This document shows, piece after piece, positions 24,923 to 41,312 of a DNA stretch of 64,000 nucleotides. The DNA lies in NCBI RefSeq assembly GCF_022539665.2, contig NC_081336.1, positions 8,284,778 to 8,348,777 of the forward strand. The letters run 5' to 3'. The notes below the pieces were generated by a model. It searched no databases, had not been told where the DNA came from, and saw only the letters and a list, made by a program, of their open reading frames with translations. A program made the translations under genes and the position numbers. Origin of the DNA: Daphnia carinata (lineage: Eukaryota; Arthropoda; Branchiopoda; Diplostraca; Daphniidae). Numbering within the stretch: the first letter of the stretch is position 1; each line of letters begins with the position of its first letter.

Positions 24923-25237
24923 CTAACCCGTTGGCTGCCACGCCACCTATCTACAATAGCTACTGTCGCTATCAAAGGGATAGCGACCAAGGGGGCCGGG
25001 TGGGCCGGGCTGAGACGGCGATAAGACCTTTACGGAAATGCACATCCCAGGTCTACATCGCCGTCTCGATCAAGGGATACCCTGTGGTGCATTGCCTGGG
25101 GCCATTCGGCCAATCTTGGGCAGTGGCGCTGCTCCACCCCATGGCAGATAGACCATGGAGCAGAACAGCGCGGCCCGTCCCTGTCAAGCTACAAAAAAAA
25201 GGGGATCAAAGTGGGTGGGTGGCAGCCAACGGGTTAA
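24923..25237 (+). mobile_element. Hairpin-array element with TTAACCC-type inverted ends, copy 1
   Basis: Bounded by inverted ends TAACCCGTTGGCTGCCA (24924-24940) and TGGCAGCCAACGGGTTA (25220-25236), a perfect 17-bp terminal inverted repeat next to TTAA (CTAA at the left). The inside is GC-rich and made of consecutive hairpins: TCGCTATC/GATAGCGA at about 24965-24990, GAGACGGCGAT/ATCGCCGTCTC at about 25010-25070, and CCATGG stems near 25140-25157. There is no transposase. TTAA target sites and CCC...GGG ends recall piggyBac-type non-autonomous elements (inference). A diverged inverted copy lies at 49935-50292. Confidence 0.8.
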
Positions 25238-25269
25238 TTTGCAAAACAATACAACATAAAACAAAACAC

Positions 25270-25620
25270 AACCATACCACGAAGACGAGGCGACCACGAG
25301 GTGACGAAGGGGCGATAGGGGAGGCGAAGACGGCGTGGCCACGAGGCGAAGACGGGACGACGGGCGAGGCGAAGACGGGACGACGGGCGAGGCGAAGATG
25401 GGACGACGGGCGAGGCGAAGAAGGGGCGACGGGCGAGGTGAAGACGGCGCGACCACGAGGCGAAGAAGGGGCGACGGATGCGTAGACGGGACGACGGGCG
25501 ATGCAAAGTCGGGATGACGGGCGATGCAAAGTCGGGATGACGGGCGAAGCGATGACGGGACGACGGCCGAAGCGAAGACGGGATGACGGGCGAGGTGACG
25601 ACGGGCGTGGCGAAGACGAA
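25270..25620 (+). repeat. GC-rich minisatellite next to hairpin element copy 1
   Basis: Irregular repeats of GGCGAAGACGGGACGACGGGC and shorter variants. Long open frames on both strands here come from the lack of A/T, not from coding. The same arrangement, inverted, occurs at 49400-49830. Confidence 0.85.
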
Positions 25621-28102
25621 GAAGGCTTTGTTCTAAATCACAAAAGTAAAGAAAAAGAACTAGTTAGTGGGAAATATAAGATTGTTGTTGTAACCAAACG
25701 TTGAAAGCAATTTGACTTACTTCTGCTGTCCGATGGCTAGAAAGACTGTAGGGCCAGCAAATAGGCAGCAGGCGGCTAAGAGTTGGCAATTCTATGGTTG
25801 AATGTTCAATTTAAATAAAAAAGCAAACTATAAGAGGCATAAGAAAAATTCAGTAGAAATTGTGTTGAGGTACATGTCTGTGTCCGTTGGTAGACTAAGT
25901 AGACATTACAACTGCCAAAATGACTGTCATTACAGTTGACACTGCAATGAAGATGAATATGGTGCACCACTCAGATCACGATTGACAGGAGACCATGAGT
26001 GGTTAAAGAGTAGAAGAACGATACTATGGTATTCCTACCCATAGGATTTGCATCTTTGGTGACATTTCTCAACGGGAAGTATTCTTTACAAATGAAGTTT
26101 CATGAGCTAAACCTTGAAAACAAAATCCGTCAATGAGATTCTGATAACAAAACATTAGTCTTATACCTCTCAATGAGCACTGCTATAGTTTGATGAATGC
26201 AACGTAGTAGGTTGCTAATAGTTTTTTGGTTTGACAGCTGACATAGGTGATTAAAAGACATATACCATAAACACCAAACATTCTGTGGGCTTCACTTCCA
26301 AAACACACTCAGGGATGAAAACGTACAGAGGCATCATTAGATTTTCTTAAGTTTTCCATTGGAATATGACATTTAACAGAAACTTTCGAACACAGCTTTG
26401 ACCGCTCCCTCATAGTCAGCAAGTAAATAGAGGCACAGCAGCGTCATCTTGTTTTAAAATTAACAAACGAAAGATTCATAAAAATTGAAAACCTTGCTTT
26501 TTCGATACGGGAACTGCACTGATGTTAACTCTATAAACATACTTTTGGAGCGTGAATCCCTCCCCACCCACCCCCATATTGGCTACTACCATTTCAATTT
26601 TATTTTAACAAATACAGCGACCAAACCCACGAAAGACATTTTTAAAATATAGCGATTTAACATGTTTTTAAGCCCGATTTTTTTCACTGTCTTTTGTTTA
26701 TTTATCCAAAAACCTAGATATTTCTAGGAAAATACATGATTTGGGTTCACAGTTCAACAAGGATGCTGATTGCGCTTCACACACATCTAGAAATTTCGCA
26801 AGTTGAACTATCTCTGGATTGTTAGCTAGTCAACATCTGTATGATAATACAATTTTCTTTTTTTGAACAGCTACAATGGCATTTCGGTCATAAGATCCAC
26901 GGAAAAATTTCCCCATTGAGACAAGGACGCCAATTGTGCGTTATCTTGTGCCTATTTTCAATTAAATGGATACGCCGCCACTTTTCTGCTCGGAAGAGCT
27001 CACTTTGGCCTGGACTATTATTTGAATGGTGTAATTAGTATACATTGCATACATTAGATTGGATCAATTACTTTTTGGCATACGTTCTTTAATTGTGTGA
27101 GGCTGTCAAATCGTCGACAGGCGGTATCTAAAGGAGTAGATCACCTAAGAGCTTGCAGACTCATCAATAAAGGCAAAACTATTAAAAAATTATAAAGATG
27201 GCCTGAAACCAAATTGTAAAGAAAATTAATTTTAGTTTCCAGCACTTCAGTACAGGTATCATCGTCAGCGTGGGCACAGGTGATTTTTCCATGTTCATTG
27301 TTTCAGGTCACCAACTTCTACTAGATGAGTCAAGAGGAAATGTGGTTACACGAACAGTAAATTAACCCCACAATTCAACTGATAGATAAAAATACCATGA
27401 TGTGTGGAAGTGAAATACACCACATCACAACTATTCAAACTGTCAGAACATTTACCACCAATGCAAAACATTTTCTGATTCATTGATCTTCATCACCTAG
27501 CTTATACCAAGAAAACCAAACACAATTAGTGCAGAACATTTTGCTGATGAAAGTTAACATATACCTGACAAATTTACTGCAGACCAGCAATTCCTGATGG
27601 ACTCCCACACAACATTCCGTATAAATATAACAGTAGTAATTCCTCGACAAACATCTTGCAATAGTGGTAAGTATAATGCAGTAACCGGTAAATATAACAT
27701 TTCACATGAACAACAAATGTGAACGGAACCATTCGAAAATGAAGTAAACAATGTCAAAAATTAATTTGAACAAAAAGGATTGTAGCTAAAAAACTACCAG
27801 AGAACAAAGTTTTTCTTTCCACCGTTTCCCAATTTAAAATCAATTAAAGAAACATAATTGTTAAGCAAATTTCACTGTGTACCTTTTTGTTGGTTGAATT
27901 AGGAAATGGCTTACTAGTTGGAATAAGTTTTTTTCTTTTACCCAAATTTGCTCTCCGGGCAGCGCACTTCCAACCTTTTCTGCTGATCACAGTATCTGCA
28001 TGACGCGCTGCAGAATTATCACAAGTGAAGAGGAAAAATGAATTGGAACACAAATGAACCTTGCTAATAAAAAAATTAGCTATTTCACCTATATTTTGTT
28101 AG
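25621..28102. other. Gene-free AT-rich region
   Basis: No exon chain, known domain or strong repeat is seen. Short frames (for example 67-69 codons on minus at 27554-27757 and 27844-28053) have no family features. One basic stretch on minus near 27.9-28.0 kb (RKGWKCAARRANLGKRKK) has a GTAAAAG after it and could be an exon, but nothing joins to it convincingly. Confidence 0.4.
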
Positions 28103-28313
28103 TGTCCATCGATTCAAGAGTTCTTCAAAATCGGATTCAGATGTTCGTCTAAGTCCCCCAGAACAACGTAGAGTAGTTCTCGCGAAGCAGGGTGCTGGTA
28201 TCGGGGAAAATGCGGAGCAAATCTATCGACTTGCAACTTACACAATTCAAAATCGTTACGATGCACAAGTTAAAAACCTAGCTTTTACAAAGCAAGTAAA
28301 TGGTATACCTTAA
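28103..28313 (+). other. Isolated exon-like open frame
   Basis: A TTTTGTTAG acceptor is followed by an open frame of about 70 codons containing LSPPEQRRVVLAKQGAGIG and AEQIYRLATYTIQNRYDAQV, then CAA|GTAAAT as a possible donor. The composition looks protein-like (amphipathic, charged), but I do not recognise it and find no partner exon. Confidence 0.3.
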
Positions 28314-29341
28314 ATACACTCGAAGGTAATGCATGGTCATCTTGGCAAGGCGTTCGCCAGACCACATCGTTCGTACAAGATGGCGCCGAACATTTGCAGT
28401 TCCTCCCTTGAATTTCATTTACAGAAAGGAAGGTCTGCCACGTTCGGCTGCCGTGATACAACCTGTCGCTACAACGCCATGTTAAATGTGGCCATCAGCA
28501 GCTCAGCTCAGCACAGCAACTGGGCCACCTAGCGACTAGCCCCCTACGAGACTAAAGCAAATATTTTGTTTGACAAATAAGACTTTAATTGGGCGTTAAG
28601 AATAATGAGTTAGTATAAATTAGCCTTTCCTAAAAAGTTAAATTAAATTACAAATGAATCAATTACTGAATTTGAAAAAATAAATTAATGAATTTAGTCT
28701 ATTGCAAATTTGCTACATCTTTCGCGGGTGGCAGTAACCAAAAGAAAAAAAGGAAAGAAAAAAAAATAAATAAATGGAAGTAAAATTTGTTGCCAGTGAA
28801 AAAAACTTTTAAAATGGGATGGGAAGAAAAAAATCTAGATATTGAAATAAACCACAAAAAAACAAAAAACAGAAAGACTAAGAACTTAATCTAATTAATT
28901 CAATGTGCGTTAGTTCGTACGATGTTTCGCCTACTGGATCATTCACAACGACGTGACGTTTCTAATGCCATCAACATTCGTTTTTCAAAATACGGAATTA
29001 CATGACGTCACGCATTTTACCGCCTACTAACTCCGAGACTCTTACGACGCTATACACAATTTTTATTAAAATCTTTTGGTTGTGGGGAACTTACTGAACA
29101 ATGAGTCGTGTAATTTATTGTTTTCAATCTATTCTACAGAAGCCAAGCCATTACCTGTATGCACCATCATTGAAGAGAGCGGCAGGTTGTCAGGGCAGGC
29201 CGAATCTTTTCATAAGTTTATCCTGTTCCGTGAGATCTTTTCTAACTTTTGTACTCATATAAAAGATGGGACAATTTCGGCTAAATGTGACAAATGATTA
29301 GTATTAAGTATGAAACATGATTATGATATCACTCAAACTAT
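28314..29341. other. Gene-free region
   Basis: A-rich and AT-rich sequence (28560-28900) with homopolymer tracts. I see no gene, and no clear repeat with a second copy. Confidence 0.4.
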
Positions 29342-30805
29342 TTACTCGGAACAAAGAATCTCTTCGTTGAGACTTCCCTGGCACCGTTGACATTCTGTCC
29401 ATAAACGATTAAACTTCTCTTTGAGAGCATAAAATTGGCCAATTTCCCTCTGGTAGAACTCCGATTCTTTCGGCTTGCAAAATCTGTTTAATTGGAACAG
29501 TAATTTTAACAAACATCGCCGAATTAGGCAGAAATTAGACTTACTTGCATACAGCCCTATCGTCTGGAAGGACGATTCTGCATCCAACACAGGTGGATTT
29601 GCGTGTGGTAAAGCTAGCCAATCCACCAATTTTTGAAGTAACAACTGAAGGCGTCCGGGTATGGTAACCATCTACAATACGGAATACAAACGGTTCAATT
29701 ATGTCAAGCAAATAAAAGCGATGAGTCCGTGTTTACGTAGCAACAATGATTCCGCTTTAGATCCAAGTATGGGTTCAAAAATCCGAACAAGGGGTTTTGA
29801 AAGCTGATTTTCCAAATAGTATTGGGCATCAATAGGTACGCTGTGTTCCAGGACAAAAATCAAGTCTTCCGCCTAAAGAAGACTGTGTGAAAACTTAATA
29901 GTTCATGAGAAATTTGAAATCCAAAGACGAACCTTGAGGTAGGCTGGTGTATTTTTAGCAGCTGCTATAATGACATACGGAACTCGAACCCCTAATTTTG
30001 TGATAAAATCACAGTATTCCAAAACATAGTTACGCTCTACCTTGGTAATCACCAGAAGTGAGATATCGCCTTTGTTGCACTGCAAGTCGGAAATTGTTTG
30101 TTTGGCGTATTCTAAGGCTCCATCCGGTTCTCTAAGAGAAAATATCAAACCCTCAAACTTCGAATACTAAAATTGACGACTTTTTGATTACCGCTCCATC
30201 AAAATTTTCTGCAGACAGCTATTGATAAGATTGGCAACGAGTTGACAATTATCACGACGAACGGTTTCTATACCCTTACAATTCATTTTGTCAAACTTTT
30301 CAGGTTTGGTCCAATGCAATCCTGCATACCTGTGAAGACAGAAACAGTCAGTACAACTGGTATCTCATCTAACAAGTCTTTATAAATCAGAACCGTAATT
30401 ACCTCTTTTTGTTGATCAATAAATAGGGGTAATAGACCTTTTCCAATTCCAAATAAATGGGTTTGACAAATTTTGCCGACACAAATGCGGCAGCTTCTCA
30501 GCCTAATTCCATGGCTTCGGCCACCGTGGGTACACCGAATTTCACTGTTACGGAATCTGTGTTACAATAAATTACCTGACGTGACGTTAAATAAAAGAAA
30601 ATCCATTAGTCAGTACTTCTGCAAATAATTATTCACAATCCAGGGATATTACTATAGCGTCATGGACATAGCCATTTTTGACGCAAAATTTAGACTCCAC
30701 TTCCTCTCTTGTTTTCTCAATCATAGTTCTGCCAAAAGCCGTCACACTTTGCGAAATTTCCAGACAAGGCAATTTTCCGACTTGGGCGCCAGTGAAACCG
30801 TAAAT
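29342..30805 (-). pseudogene. POLD1: DNA polymerase delta catalytic subunit pseudogene (C-terminal part)
   Basis: Exons of the POLD1 palm-to-C-terminal region in the right order with introns kept: [25 protein letters not shown]...[111 protein letters not shown] and RLWTECQRCQGSLNEE. Damage is clear: the catalytic YGDTDS is read as YCNTDS (about 30553-30570), and a TGA interrupts ELG-EAA at 30498-30500. The copy ends after ...ILCSE before the last cysteine motif. The 5' part of the gene is absent; sequence upstream switches directly to vasa-like copy B near 30805. Confidence 0.9.
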
Positions 30806-31915
30806 GTACAAACACGACGGATTCTCTACAGAGAAACAAATAGCATTACATCAGTCAAATATCATATTCAAAATCTATCGAGAACATACTTCCGGAGGCA
30901 TCCTTGGATGGTTGACAATTTTTTCAATATCGGGATCGAAACCAATAAAGCATTCGATCAGCGCCCATCATTCGACGTGCCCACTCAAAACTACTTTTAC
31001 CTTAACTTAACCTGTTCATACCGACCCATTCGAATCAAGTTAGTACGAGGGCATCAAGGTTTCAAAATTACACAGCGTTAATTAATTGGATTACCGTTTT
31101 GCCGGAGCCCATGACAGCACAAGCAATCAAATCTGTTTTGGCAACTGAAGGTTTCTGTACAGGTGTTGGTTTTATGTACCCAGAATTCTTAATGTTTTGA
31201 AGTAGTAGCGGGTGCAGGCCGGCTTTTTCGAATGATGTTATGTATTGAGGTACATCTTTTCCTGCAACCTAAAGCAAACCCAATAGATATTTTTAAATCA
31301 TAAAATACAGTTTCGAGAAATGGCTTACATGGAGGATGACTTTATCAAAATTGTTACAGCATTCCCTACAGACGAGGCCCTTAATCAGTTCCTTTTCATC
31401 GCATGTCACAGCTCCCGGAATGTATTGTTCATGAGGATTTCCATCTTCCGTCAATTCACTGAATAGATTCGTCCAGCCTTTCGAGGTGTGGCCAGCTTCA
31501 TGACACTGGGGTAAAACAATGAACACTGGAACATAAAATATTTTTGTGAAGATACAATTGATGTTTATGATGTAACACTTGCCGACACCAATGCCTCCTC
31601 CTAGTGGAAAATCCCTTGCTACATGGCCCTCTTCTTCGTTAAAAATGAACACTAAAAATGTTTTTCTGTTGTTTTTTTTTTACCTCATGGCAGGTACGAC
31701 TTCCACCACCACCATGGCCCCCTCGTGGACAATCCTTCGAGAAATGTCCCCTTCCCCATACTATAAAAAGCATCAAGAAGTTAAGTTTGCACATCTTTTT
31801 CGATATTTTCATCTTAGTTTGTGACGTCAACGGACCACTGCCACCACCCCCACCAGCTCGTGGACACTCTCTGGCAAAATGTCCTTCTCGGCACTGTTAA
31901 ACAAAACCATATTAA
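30806..31915 (-). pseudogene. vas: Vasa-like pseudogene, copy B (zinc knuckles kept, helicase core deleted)
   Basis: From 5' to 3' on minus: CCHC knuckles REGHFARECPRAGGGGG and GRGHFSKDCPRGGHGGGG; EEEGHVARDFP with Cys changed to Phe; CHEAGHTSKGW with Cys changed to Trp; then ELTEDGNPHEQY, VAGKDVPQYITSFEKAGL and GSGKT. After motif I the sequence jumps to IEKIVNHPR-like coding, skipping most of the helicase core. It then splices-like into the word for RIRRVC and continues as POLD1 sequence. This copy is the best evidence in the window that the parent gene had four zinc knuckles before the helicase domain. Confidence 0.85.
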
Positions 31916-32099
31916 AGTAATCACACTTTTCTTTTCTTTTAACAAATAGGTGCCACTGGCCATGGCTGGTTGCCACTGGTGACAGTTTACGGGTCGCCAT
32001 GGGCGCCCTTACACACCTTCGCTTCGGTTTATTGAATTTTTTGTGAGGAAAGGTAAACATTTATATAGGGAAATAGCAATGAGTAAACAAGTAGGAGGG

Positions 32100-33690
32100 A
32101 GGGAAATATACACTTCGCACTGCGGGTAACTACATTCTTTCATTTGATTATTGTTTCCATTGGGATGGCTGCGAGGTATCGCGCTATTTCCTCGAGTGTG
32201 TTTAGGGATTGATTTCTATTACTGTTGCTTGGATGTTTATCTTGGCCAGTATGGCTACTATTCCTCCAATATGTGGGTTGTGTTATCGTAGTTGATTTTT
32301 GAATTCTTTTAGCCTTGGTCTGTGGGGTTCCCTAGCGTTCCATTTGATAATTCTTAGTGGGGTGGTCATGGTTTGGCTGTTTTTTCCTTGATGGTTCAGT
32401 TCCGGATTTGTTTAAGGCTGTTGGTTGTGTTCTTTTTCCCTGGTTCCTTGTTGTGTCATTCGACTGATGTCTAGTCTCATTTTGCAAGACTTTTTCTTTT
32501 TTTCGAGCTATCCTGTCGTTCCTGTCCTGGACAAACATTTTGTATATTAGTGTCATGCGGTTGTCGAGGCTAGTGAATCCGGTTGTCATCTGTGTTTCTA
32601 ATTTTAGGATCGGTTCTATTAGTTGTTTTATTGTATTGATTTCTTTTTCAACTTCTTTCAGCCTGTTATCGATTGAACTTGGTATACTTGGGTTTTCTGC
32701 CGCTAGCTGGAGTTCGACTACTTTCGCTTTGAGCTGGTCAATTTCTTGCTTAAGTGTTATGTCTATATTCATCCTATGTTCTTCCGTGTTTATGTTTGTC
32801 TTTTTTATAGGTTCCTTGATTACTTGTGCTGTACTGGAATGGATTCTGCCGGCTTCTATTACCGAGAGGTTATGGTCGTAAGCGTACTTAATTATTTTTT
32901 GTTTGTTAGCAAATATAGGGCATTTTGCTGTTCCTGCTGCATGGTCAGATTTGTAGCAAGTCGGACATTTTGGTGGATTTGTGCATTGGCTGTACGTGTC
33001 GTGGGCGCTGGAGCAGGATCTGCAAGCTGTATCGTTGGAGCATATTTCTTCAGGGTGACCAAATTGCCAGCATTTCCGGCATAAAGACGGTCTAGGTATG
33101 TATCGTTTCACCGTGAAAATTTCGTGGGCAATGGTGACTTCGCGTGGTAGCGTACTGCTGCTGAAGTATAGTGTGACCAGAGGTAAGTTAGTTAGTGTGT
33201 TGTTTGTGTCACGGGATGTAAACCTTTTAACTTTGATTACACTTTGGTCAGATAATAACTAATAGTTCTTCTTCACTGTTGTTTGTCGGAACATTATATA
33301 TCACACCTCTAACTTCTTGTTCGGATTTGCAGAGCGAGCACGAGATTGCATGATCGTTCACTAGTTTCGTGTTGAGTAGGGTGGTTTTCTGTATATGCGT
33401 GGATGGGTAGATGTACAGCTCTCCACGTTGAGTCCATTTCGTTCCCGGTATTACTTGGCCTATTGTGTCGATGAGTGCTGTAATGAAGTTCTTCTTCGTA
33501 GTGAGGTTCATTGCTCGAAACGAGTATGGTTCCTCGGCTAGCCTAATGATTACCGGGGCTCCGCTTGTTGAATTGCTTGGATGGTATGGGAAATTGGGAT
33601 TTGGTCTTGCGTTGTGTCTTAGGTTGTTTTTTCTCTTCAGGTGTGTCATCGGGCGCTTAAGCTCTCTTTTGGCAAACGCCGTTGAGTAAG
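32100..33690 (-). mobile_element. Non-LTR retroelement with ORF1 (gag-like) but almost no ORF2
   Basis: ORF1 spans about 33649-32332. The N-terminal half (APVIIRLAEEPYSFRAMN, then VIPGTKWTQRGELYIYPS) is followed by three zinc knuckles, CRKCWQFGHPEEIC, CRSCSSAHDTYSQC and CPTCYKSDHAAGTAKC, and a coiled-coil-like, lysine-rich tail. That is the layout of jockey/I-type ORF1 proteins, which bind the element RNA. One frameshift near 33250 splits it. At the ORF1 end another frame begins IIKWNAREPHRPRLKEFK, typical of an ORF2 endonuclease start, but it stops after about 20 codons and the sequence passes to a possible ORF2 tail (NTLEEIARYLAAIP). No reverse transcriptase is present. Confidence 0.85.
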
Positions 33691-33741
33691 ATTTCCAATT
33701 ACAAAACGCTTTTAAAACTGCGGGTCTATTTTACTTCTTAT

Positions 33742-34008
33742 TTATAGCCAACTATTAAAATTGAAATATTTAGCACCCGCATAGCGAGTTGTGAACCTGG
33801 CAATACCATATTGGTGACAAGCCAAAAAAACATTAGGGGCACGGGCATAAATATTGCCAAATGCTGTGGTAATAGACGTCCAATTATGCAAATTCCTCAC
33901 CAAACAAATAAGCGCACCATCATTACAAGCATACCACTTGAAAGGTTCGAATATTTTCACAACACTCGAAATATCTAAGAAGATCAAGGACTTGGACGTG
34001 ATTTTCAT
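33742..34008 (-). other. Unrecognised open frame beside the retroelement
   Basis: An 88-codon frame containing FEPFKWYACNDGALICLVRN and NVFLACHQYGIARFTTRYAG. It looks protein-like but matches no family I know. It ends in TAA beside the 5' end of the retroelement and could be a fragment of another mobile element or of a host gene. Confidence 0.3.
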
Positions 34009-34339
34009 CGAAATCTTGCAATTTACACATAATTAAGTCTTACCCAATCGACTAAATGTCTTAACGAAACGTTCGTGTTGTTCAGGATATAAATTCACAG
34101 CAGTATGAAGGAGGGTAAGAGGTGTTGAAGAAAACAGGTACAAATAAAACAACTAAACAATTATTGTCACCTGTAATAGGAAATTTAGCCTTTTGCCAGA
34201 AGTATGGCGAATGTCTTCTGTTTTAATGATGGGAATAGCAATTCAACTTTGCCAAACTTCTTACGCACCAGACGCTAAAAATTAAATAAAAATCATCATG
34301 TACATACACGAGATTTACTTCGTTAATAACATAATTTAC

Positions 34340-34530
34340 CCCTAGGTAGATTGTCGGTAAATGCGTTCGAGGTTGAACTTCCGCACTTCCATTCCATGAA
34401 ATTCCATGGATATTTTTTCAGATTGAGGTTGTCAGTCCCGATTTGTCAAAATGCTGAAACAAAAAACAACAGTGCAGTCATATAATTAAAATATACCCTT
34501 GATCTTACCATGACGTACGTCTTAATTCGT
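34340..34530 (-). other. Second copy of the receptor-kinase 5' leader region
   Basis: On plus it reads AAATGCG-TCGAGGTTGAACTTCCG then, about 150 bases on, GATCTTACC. The same order occurs at about 40240-40410, upstream of the receptor kinase gene. On minus, each copy ends in a good GTAAGATC donor, so both look like non-coding first exons. The copy here has no gene downstream on its strand that I can identify. Confidence 0.5.
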
Positions 34531-35036
34531 TTTGTGTCTAACACGTATACCGACCTACCGCAAGTGCGAAATAACGAAGGAGGGGGAATACTAGACATTC
34601 ATTTGTGCGAGACGTAAACAGCGAAACACGGTAGTAACAAACAAACGAACATACCTTGAACTTACCGCGTTCTCTTGTTTTAGGATTTTTGAATAGTCAT
34701 CAGTTTCCACCGAGTTTCATACGCCTTGCCGGTAAGAAGATCTCTAGAGCTGATAACCGAATACAATTTAGCTTGAAACAATTTCTCTCAGCTGACGAAA
34801 ATGTTGAGCTCTTTTGGCTATTCGTTTAAACAAATACCTATTACATCTGAAGCAAAACAGAGAGCAAAACGTGATTTGTCCACGTAATATCTTCGAGGAA
34901 CTTCGTTGGTAAGGACACAAATAATACTTTTTACGTTTGGCGGGTGAAGAAAGCTTTTTCATCAGTCATCGCTATGCGGGAAGGAAACATTATTGATAAC
35001 AAAATTGTATTCCGAACGGAAATTCTTGTGGAGAAG

Positions 35037-39613
<4,577 letters not shown>

Positions 39614-40239
39614 TTCTTGGTAACCTGTCTAGAAATTAAAGAAAAAAGAATCGTATTTACTACAAAATCCCGGTCTTCAAACGATCACAGTTTAACATAG
39701 CCAGTGCACAATCGATAATTGAGAACACGATATATTTCAAAGTTATGTGAACTAAAAATGAACCGATGTCGAACGCAACCTGTCTGGATGTGCTTTGATT
39801 ATGTTGCTAGCTTTGAAGCATGTGCCAGAAAAGGTGGCACTCATTCTATACTACGTCTTACAACTTTCACCTTTGTCTAAATCTCCGCCTATTGATGTTT
39901 TATTCGGCTGTTACTAGGCGGCGAACCGGAATTTCCATTTGCGTCTATCTTGGAATAGTTACGCAATGGAAAACACAGCCGTTTGCCAATCACAGATAAA
40001 GCAAGGTTTCCCGCAAACCTTTTTCTTCACTACTTTTAAATTTTAAAGCACCTGATGTTTCCTACAATCTTTACCTGTTTTGTTTTCCTTCGCACTGGTG
40101 ATGCGAGAAACGGTTAAGCCGAAACCTGTGGTATTAGTCGCAGTTGTGACTGTAATTTCCAACACGGGACTAAAACAATTTGTTGAAAATGGTGGCAACA
40201 TAGTCCAATGTTGATATTGTAAAGGAAAAGGAAGTTGGC

Positions 40240-40410
40240 GAATGCATTTGAGGTTGAACTTCCGAATCTCTAACTTCCTTCCATAATTTTTCCGGTCGAG
40301 ATTGAATCACCCGCAAATTATAATGATTTTCCTTATTTCAGTGAAATGAAGAAACAATGCAGAAGTCATTTAATTCAATATCTATCACTTTGATCTTACC
40401 TTAAAGTTCA
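40240..40410 (-). promoter_or_regulatory. Probable non-coding first exon and promoter side of the receptor kinase
   Basis: Minus-strand sequence ending AACTTTAAG|GTAAGATC is a good donor. A TTTCTAG acceptor lies just upstream of the receptor ATG (about 39637). The intron between would be about 0.75 kb. A diverged copy of this block lies at 34340-34530. No transcript evidence is available. Confidence 0.45.
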
Positions 40411-40514
40411 TATTGTGTCATAGTTCTGGCTGATGCTGCTGCTAAATGCAATGCCACCTTAAGCTCTGTTGGAGCTCATATGCACCACTTGGCCCTATTA
40501 ACTTTTGTTTCATC

Positions 40515-41312
40515 GGCCCAGTGTCCAACAGATGCATTCCAACCTATTGCATATGGAAGATGAATAAACAGTGGATGGTGGAAACGGTACCCTTAACTTG
40601 TAGGATGTTCAGCTAACAGTAAATGGCATTGCACCAAGCTGCTATGTCTTATATTAGCCATCAAGTGGATTGTAAAACATAAAAAAACAGCTCTAACAAT
40701 GAAAAGAGTCAAAGTTTAAGCAGGGATTAAAAGATTTTAAAATTATTAAATACCTATGATATGATTTCGTTTTTTAAAACAGTGGGCATGACACCACAAT
40801 TAATGGCTGAGGTTGATTGAAGTTGAGGCTGAAAGGAAACCAAGTGAGACATATAAATAGGAAAAATCTATTGCCCTCCTGAATCCGGGGGGTTATAGCA
40901 TTTTGTTTCAATTGGCCCAGTGTCCAACAGATGCATTCCAACCTATTGCATATGGAAGATGAATAAACAGTGGATGGTGGAAACGGTACCTTCAACTTAT
41001 AGGATGTTCAGCTAACAGTAAACGGCATGGCACCAAGCTAGGTCATATATTAGCCATCAAGTGGATTGTAATTTACAATTTGTAAAACATAGAAAAACAG
41101 CTCTAGCAATGAAAAGAGTCAAATTTTAAGCAGGAATTAAAAGATTTTAAAATTATTAAATACTTATGATATTATTTTGTTTGTTAAAACGGCGGACATG
41201 ACACCAGAATTAATGGCTGAGGTTGATTGAAGTTGAGGCTGAAAGGAAACCCAGCGAGAAGTATAAATATTTAGGCCCTTCGTTAGGATATTGTTTTAAC
41301 TTTTTAAATGTT
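40515..41312. repeat. Two-copy direct repeat, period 399 bp
   Basis: GGCCCAGTGTCCAACAGATG begins at 40515 and again at 40914. The match runs on through GTGGATGGTGGAAACGGTACC, GTTCAGCTAACAGTAAA, the GAAAAGAGTCAAA block and GGTTGATTGAAGTTGAGGCTG, with a few substitutions and small indels. It is non-coding as far as I can see. The copies are close enough to be a fairly recent duplication. Confidence 0.9.

Noticed and set aside
24931-25485. 184-codon open frame over the hairpin element and minisatellite
   Set aside because: It runs across an inverted-repeat element into a low-A/T minisatellite that is open in several frames on both strands. The frame is not kept in the second copy at 49.4-50.3 kb.
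30662-31081. 139-codon open frame on plus
   Set aside because: Antisense to the POLD1/vasa pseudogene junction; no independent features.
32540-33084. Two open frames of about 112 codons on plus
   Set aside because: They are antisense to the zinc-knuckle ORF1 of the retroelement, whose motifs are unmistakable.
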